This document shows positions 6,144 through 9,263 of a stretch of 9,263 nucleotides of DNA, one piece after another (within the stretch, counting starts at the first letter, position 1; every line of letters begins with the position of its first letter). Location: positions 1 through 9,263 of the forward strand of contig JAMWBX010000025.1 of the NCBI GenBank assembly GCA_023818725.1, given 5' to 3'. This DNA is from Candidatus Omnitrophota bacterium (GTDB lineage Bacteria; Ratteibacteria; UBA8468; B48-G9; DTJG01). The translations under genes were made by a program, and so were the position numbers. Under the pieces are notes generated by a model. That model saw only the letters and a program-made list of their open reading frames with translations, searched no databases and was not told where the DNA came from.

Positions 6144-6913
6144 AATTTTTTGCCACGCCTTTTCACTGTGTCAGAAATGCTTATTGGCTCAACATTTTTC
6201 TTCTGGGCGCGAAAGACAGAAAGATGCGGAATATCTTCGAATGCCTTTTCAACAGATGAAAAACTTTCTTCAGAAAGGGGTAAAACCGCGCTGTCTCTTA
6301 ACGGAGTATTAAGATAGACGATATCAGGTTTTAGTTTTCTGCATATTCGGGCGATGTCCTTTGCTTCTTTAAGATTTTCTTCAACAAACATTGATTGTAT
6401 TGTAAAAATTCCTCTGTAAATTTTTCTGAAATCCACGAGCGCCTCGATTATTTTTTCAAACCTGATCTCGCAGCACGGACTATTCATTTTTTCAAAGGTT
6501 TTTTGCGTTGCGGCGTCTATTTTGAAGGAAATAAGGTCCATCGCAATAATATCCTGCTGGACTGAAGCATCTGTGATTGTGGAGCTATTTGTAAGAAGGG
6601 CGCACCTTCCTTTTTTCTCTTTTTTTATCCACAAAGCCACTTCCTTGAGGTTTCTGGCAAGAGTTGGTTCTCCCCTTCCCGAAAATGTGTAATAATCAAT
6701 TTTAACTTCAGGGATCTGCTTCAGTTCGTTAATTATATCTGCAGTTGGTACGAAAATTTTTCTTTCGCAAGAACAAGTATCTGTCTTTCCCACCTGGCAG
6801 TAGACGCAGTCAAAACTGCATATCTTTTCTGATTGTGATAGTAGATCAATTCCGAGTGAACTGCCCAATCGCCATGAACTTACTGGACCATAAATATATC
6901 TAAACACTGACAT
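6140..6913 (-). CDS. Radical SAM protein, COG0731 (Fe-S oxidoreductase) type
   Basis: The 257-residue protein has the radical SAM cluster motif C-x3-C-x2-C as Cys32, Cys36 and Cys39, within the family-typical context FDCVYCQVGKT. Such proteins bind a [4Fe-4S] cluster and cleave S-adenosylmethionine to a 5'-deoxyadenosyl radical. The opening RYIYGPVSSWRLGSSLGIDL and the SAM-binding TFSGRGEPTL (76-85) place it with the uncharacterised COG0731 bacterial proteins, distantly related to the archaeal wyosine-synthesis enzyme TYW1. Two further cysteines, Cys47 and Cys49, follow the cluster. The substrate is unknown. I chose the ATG at 6913 because similarity begins right after it. The open frame reaches an earlier ATG at 6958, but that would overlap the kinase gene by 59 nt instead of 14 nt. 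No convincing Shine-Dalgarno precedes any of the three candidate starts. The gene ends in an ATGA overlap with yggS. Confidence 0.85.
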   Translation of the reverse strand: MSVFRYIYGPVSSWRLGSSLGIDLLSQSEKICSFDCVYCQVGKTDTCSCERKIFVPTADIINELKQIPEVKIDYYTFSGRGEPTLARNLKEVALWIKKEKKGRCALLTNSSTITDASVQQDIIAMDLISFKIDAATQKTFEKMNSPCCEIRFEKIIEALVDFRKIYRGIFTIQSMFVEENLKEAKDIARICRKLKPDIVYLNTPLRDSAVLPLSEESFSSVEKAFEDIPHLSVFRAQKKNVEPISISDTVKRRGKKL

Positions 6914-8408
6914 TGTATTTTTCAAGGATGAGCGCGCCATCCGCTGCGTTGCAAACATATATCGCTGTGGTAAGTCCCATTGGGATGTAATATTTTTTTT
7001 CTAATGTTTCAACAACTTTATCTGTGCTTGATAAATCCGCCAGTATCACCACGCACCCTCCAAGCCCTGCCCCTGTTAATTTTGCTCCATACACACCCGG
7101 TATTTCTTTCACACAGTCAACGATAAAATCAAGCTCCTTTCTGCTGCACCTGTAACATCCTGGCTGCAAATGAATCTCTGCCCCCCTGATTTTTTTTCTT
7201 ACCTTTTCCTTAAGTGTCAATAATGTCTTATCATCGGCATGCCATTCCCATGGATTTTCAATCCCATTTTTATATCTGACAACTCTGTCGCCATCATGTG
7301 AAACATACATCAGTTTCCCAAAGCCGTATACATCTTCTTTCTGAAGATATTCAGCGCATATCCTGCTTCTTTCACATTCAAAAATTCCGTAAGAAACAAC
7401 ATCCCTTATTCTGTATTGCCCGGTATCGGGGTGGGTCTGGAAAAGGATGTTAAGTTTCTCACAGGACTCAAAAAGAGCCTGATATATATTTTCTCTTGTT
7501 GCACTTTCCGGAAGAGAAAGCAATAGATCATAGATTCTGTCATGGCTTCCAAGTACTTCCGGATTAATATCCCTCAGAAACCTGATGTCAGCAGGTAAAC
7601 TGTTATTAAATTTCTTTAGCATTTCCAATCCTATTTCATAACACGCGATTCGCTGATTAAAAATTCCCTTCGCCTCAGTAGATTTTTTTGCTTCAATCAA
7701 AGTGTTTGCAATTATGACTCTGATGTTTTTGAAAAATGGGAAATATTCAACAGTGAATGGATAAAACCTTATATGAGATATTGTGTCTTTTTTACAGAAA
7801 ACCATTGCAGCATGGTCTCCCCACCCTCCCCGAGTTCCTACAAACCATTCTGCCCTTCCTGCCCATTCAACAAGATCCGCCAAGGGAAGTTCAATACCAC
7901 TTGCATGACATGCTGCAATCATTGCGCCTGTTACCAGGGTTGATGAGGAACTTAATCCTGCACCTTGAGGAACGTTTCCCCAGCAAACCAGATTACAGCC
8001 GACTATTTTTTTCTCAGGCATTTTATGCTGAAGGTAGACAAAAGCGCATTTTATGTAATTAGCCCATGAATGTTCAACCTTAACATTCCTTATGGCTATT
8101 TCCCAGTCAAAAGAACTATCAGGTGTTTCATTTTTGATATCAAATTCAAATGGCTTGTATGCTGAATCAAGATTCACAGCAGAAACCCTGGTGTCTTTTC
8201 TTTTACTTCCAACAATCCAGAAATTTTTGTCCACTGCAACATAATTCAACCATCCACCCCTGTGGTCAATATGGGTTCCAAGAAGGTTCACCCTCGCAGG
8301 CACTCTGATCAAAAATACTTCATTCTGGTTGAATTTCTCATAAAAGGCTGAAAACATGCTTCGAACTTCATCGCTCAAGGAAAATTCTGAAATGTTTTTA
8401 GCTTTCAT
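6900..8408 (-). CDS. Galactokinase-like GHMP sugar kinase with altered sugar-binding motif
   Basis: The 502-residue protein carries all three GHMP kinase motifs: RVPARVNLLGTHIDHRGG (35-52), the ATP-phosphate loop PQGAGLSSSST (147-157) and AKLTGAGLGGC (442-452). Galactokinases transfer the ATP gamma-phosphate to C1-OH of galactose. The putative catalytic pair is kept, Arg39 and Asp198 (GGWGDH). YGFGKLMYVSHDGDRV (361-376) also matches galactokinases. The galactokinase signature G-E-H-x-D-Y is here G-T-H-I-D-H: the sugar-contacting Glu is replaced by Thr45 and the Tyr by His49. The protein is about 110 residues longer than common galactokinases (near 390), much of the extra sequence being in the middle (about 260-340). 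The substrate may therefore be another sugar, such as an amino sugar, arabinose or a derivative. The sulfatase gene ends 1 nt upstream, which suggests use of a sulfated sugar. No Shine-Dalgarno is seen; coupling to the sulfatase is likely. Confidence 0.82.
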   Translation of the reverse strand: MKAKNISEFSLSDEVRSMFSAFYEKFNQNEVFLIRVPARVNLLGTHIDHRGGWLNYVAVDKNFWIVGSKRKDTRVSAVNLDSAYKPFEFDIKNETPDSSFDWEIAIRNVKVEHSWANYIKCAFVYLQHKMPEKKIVGCNLVCWGNVPQGAGLSSSSTLVTGAMIAACHASGIELPLADLVEWAGRAEWFVGTRGGWGDHAAMVFCKKDTISHIRFYPFTVEYFPFFKNIRVIIANTLIEAKKSTEAKGIFNQRIACYEIGLEMLKKFNNSLPADIRFLRDINPEVLGSHDRIYDLLLSLPESATRENIYQALFESCEKLNILFQTHPDTGQYRIRDVVSYGIFECERSRICAEYLQKEDVYGFGKLMYVSHDGDRVVRYKNGIENPWEWHADDKTLLTLKEKVRKKIRGAEIHLQPGCYRCSRKELDFIVDCVKEIPGVYGAKLTGAGLGGCVVILADLSSTDKVVETLEKKYYIPMGLTTAIYVCNAADGALILEKYNVSV

Positions 8409-8409
8409 T

Positions 8410-9262
8410 TTAAAAAGGGGATTTTACCCTTGCAGCAAGATCGCTGCAACCAGGGGCATCCTGTTGTTTTCTTGCCAGTTCGACGAGCCACTCAGGGAAG
8501 CTGCCTCCTGCATCATCAATGGCAATTTTCATCAGTTTTTTCACTATTTGTGGATATTTTAAAGCATAGTTAACCCTGAATGCGTCTTTACCTTTTCTTC
8601 TGTAAAGCAAAATCCCTGTCATATCCATCTTGAAGTTAAGCCACCAGTCTTCTGTAATCACAGTAGGATTTGCTCCCCAGCCAACCGTCACATGGTCTCT
8701 GATTGATTTTCCCTTTAAAGCATTTTCTAAAAATGGTTTTCCATCCACAGACGGCCTGACTTTAACTCCAGCCATTTCAATTATTTCAGCTGCTATGTCA
8801 TGGTGCTGAACAAAAATGTCGCTGGTTTTTCCACTGTATTTTGCCTGAGGCATTCTTATCATCAAAGGTACTTCAAAAACCTCTGGCATAGATGGATAGC
8901 CGCGTTTTCCTATATAAGAACGATCACCAATCGAATGGCCATGATCAGCAGTAAATATGATCAGGGTATTTTCTAAAAGCCCCATTACCCTCATTGTTTC
9001 CATAAAATAGCCAAACCATCTGTCGCACATTGTTACTTCTCCGCTATAATTTGCCTGAGTGCGTCGCAAAAGGTAACTATCAAGTTGTTGCTGCGAGTAT
9101 CCTGATTTAATCTGTTCAGGTCCGTCTTCTTTCAGATACATCTTTCTGTAATAAGGTGGAACAATCCATGGTTCATGGGGATCAAATGACTCGACTACAA
9201 GGAAAAATTTTTCTGCGTCCTGGTTCTGCGTAAGCCATTTTGATGCCTCTCGAAGAACCTTC
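8410..9262 (-). CDS. Sulfatase, C-terminal part (continues beyond the window)
   Basis: The frame is open to the right edge (9262), so only the last 283 or so residues are present; the ATG at 9141 is internal. The protein belongs to the alkaline-phosphatase-like sulfatase family, which hydrolyse sulfate esters, often on polysaccharides or glycosaminoglycans. Visible landmarks are FLVVESFDPHEPW (about residues 20-32 of the visible part), the metal-binding FTADHGHSIGD (Asp106-His107-Gly108 region) and the nearby Lys in YIGKRGYPS, followed by VPLMIRMP. The catalytic Cys/Ser that becomes formylglycine (C/S-x-P-x-R) would lie in the missing N-terminal part, so I cannot say whether the enzyme is of the Cys or Ser type, nor whether it has a signal peptide. 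Phosphoglycerol transferases and phosphonate hydrolases share this fold. The gene ends 1 nt before the sugar-kinase start. Confidence 0.85.
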   Translation of the reverse strand, partial: KVLREASKWLTQNQDAEKFFLVVESFDPHEPWIVPPYYRKMYLKEDGPEQIKSGYSQQQLDSYLLRRTQANYSGEVTMCDRWFGYFMETMRVMGLLENTLIIFTADHGHSIGDRSYIGKRGYPSMPEVFEVPLMIRMPQAKYSGKTSDIFVQHHDIAAEIIEMAGVKVRPSVDGKPFLENALKGKSIRDHVTVGWGANPTVITEDWWLNFKMDMTGILLYRRKGKDAFRVNYALKYPQIVKKLMKIAIDDAGGSFPEWLVELARKQQDAPGCSDLAARVKSPF

Positions 9263-9263
9263 G

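Noticed and set aside
5940..6317. Open frame of 125 codons on the + strand
   Set aside because: It is antisense to yggS and the radical SAM gene, both supported by strong family motifs.
6913..6958. Longer N-terminus for the radical SAM protein
   Set aside because: It would overlap the kinase by 59 nt, has no ribosome binding site and precedes the start of family similarity.

Overview
The window looks like two unrelated pieces of bacterial DNA joined near position 2985-2993. The left piece (1 to about 2985) is AT-rich: lines counted by hand give roughly 22-33% GC. It carries a DUF3332-type putative lipoprotein gene on the + strand and, converging on it, a minus-strand pair made of the C-terminal end of purL and a TolC-family outer-membrane protein gene. 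The relaxed lipobox (Leu-Ser-Asn-Cys), the TolC protein and the low GC suggest a diderm, possibly a spirochaete such as a Leptospira relative. That assignment is inference only.

The right piece (about 2990 to 9263) is clearly less AT-rich, at about 40-43% GC in counted lines. It has one small + strand gene (98 aa, unrecognised, perhaps MazG-like). Converging on it is a compact run of six minus-strand genes, in order of transcription: sulfatase (N-terminus outside the window), galactokinase-like GHMP sugar kinase, radical SAM protein of the COG0731 type, YggS/PLPBP family PLP protein, type II secretion/pilus inner-membrane protein of the GspF/PilC family, and a DHA1-like MFS transporter. Adjacent genes are 1 nt apart or overlap by 4-43 nt, so one transcript is likely. 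The mixture suits an uncultured bacterium of a poorly characterised phylum, but I cannot name it.

The purL reading frame keeps family similarity up to about position 2984 and then ends. The Shine-Dalgarno of the next gene begins at about 2994 and base composition changes at the same place. The simplest explanation is a metagenomic assembly chimera; a real recombination or transfer junction is the alternative. Gene-neighbourhood conclusions should not be drawn across 2985-2993.

Functionally, the left piece concerns purine synthesis and envelope or efflux functions. In the right piece the sulfatase and sugar kinase could act together on a sulfated sugar, with the MFS protein as a possible exporter. 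The radical SAM, YggS and GspF genes have no obvious link to that pathway. I found no tRNA, rRNA, CRISPR array, insertion sequence or phage gene. No gene-free stretch exceeds 300 bases: 1-156 is an AT-rich leader with repeated TTATAAAG words, and 760-860 holds a convincing hairpin terminator. No wholly new system is evident. The points most worth checking are the junction, the kinase with a changed sugar-binding motif, and the isolated GspF protein translated from a start deep inside yggS.
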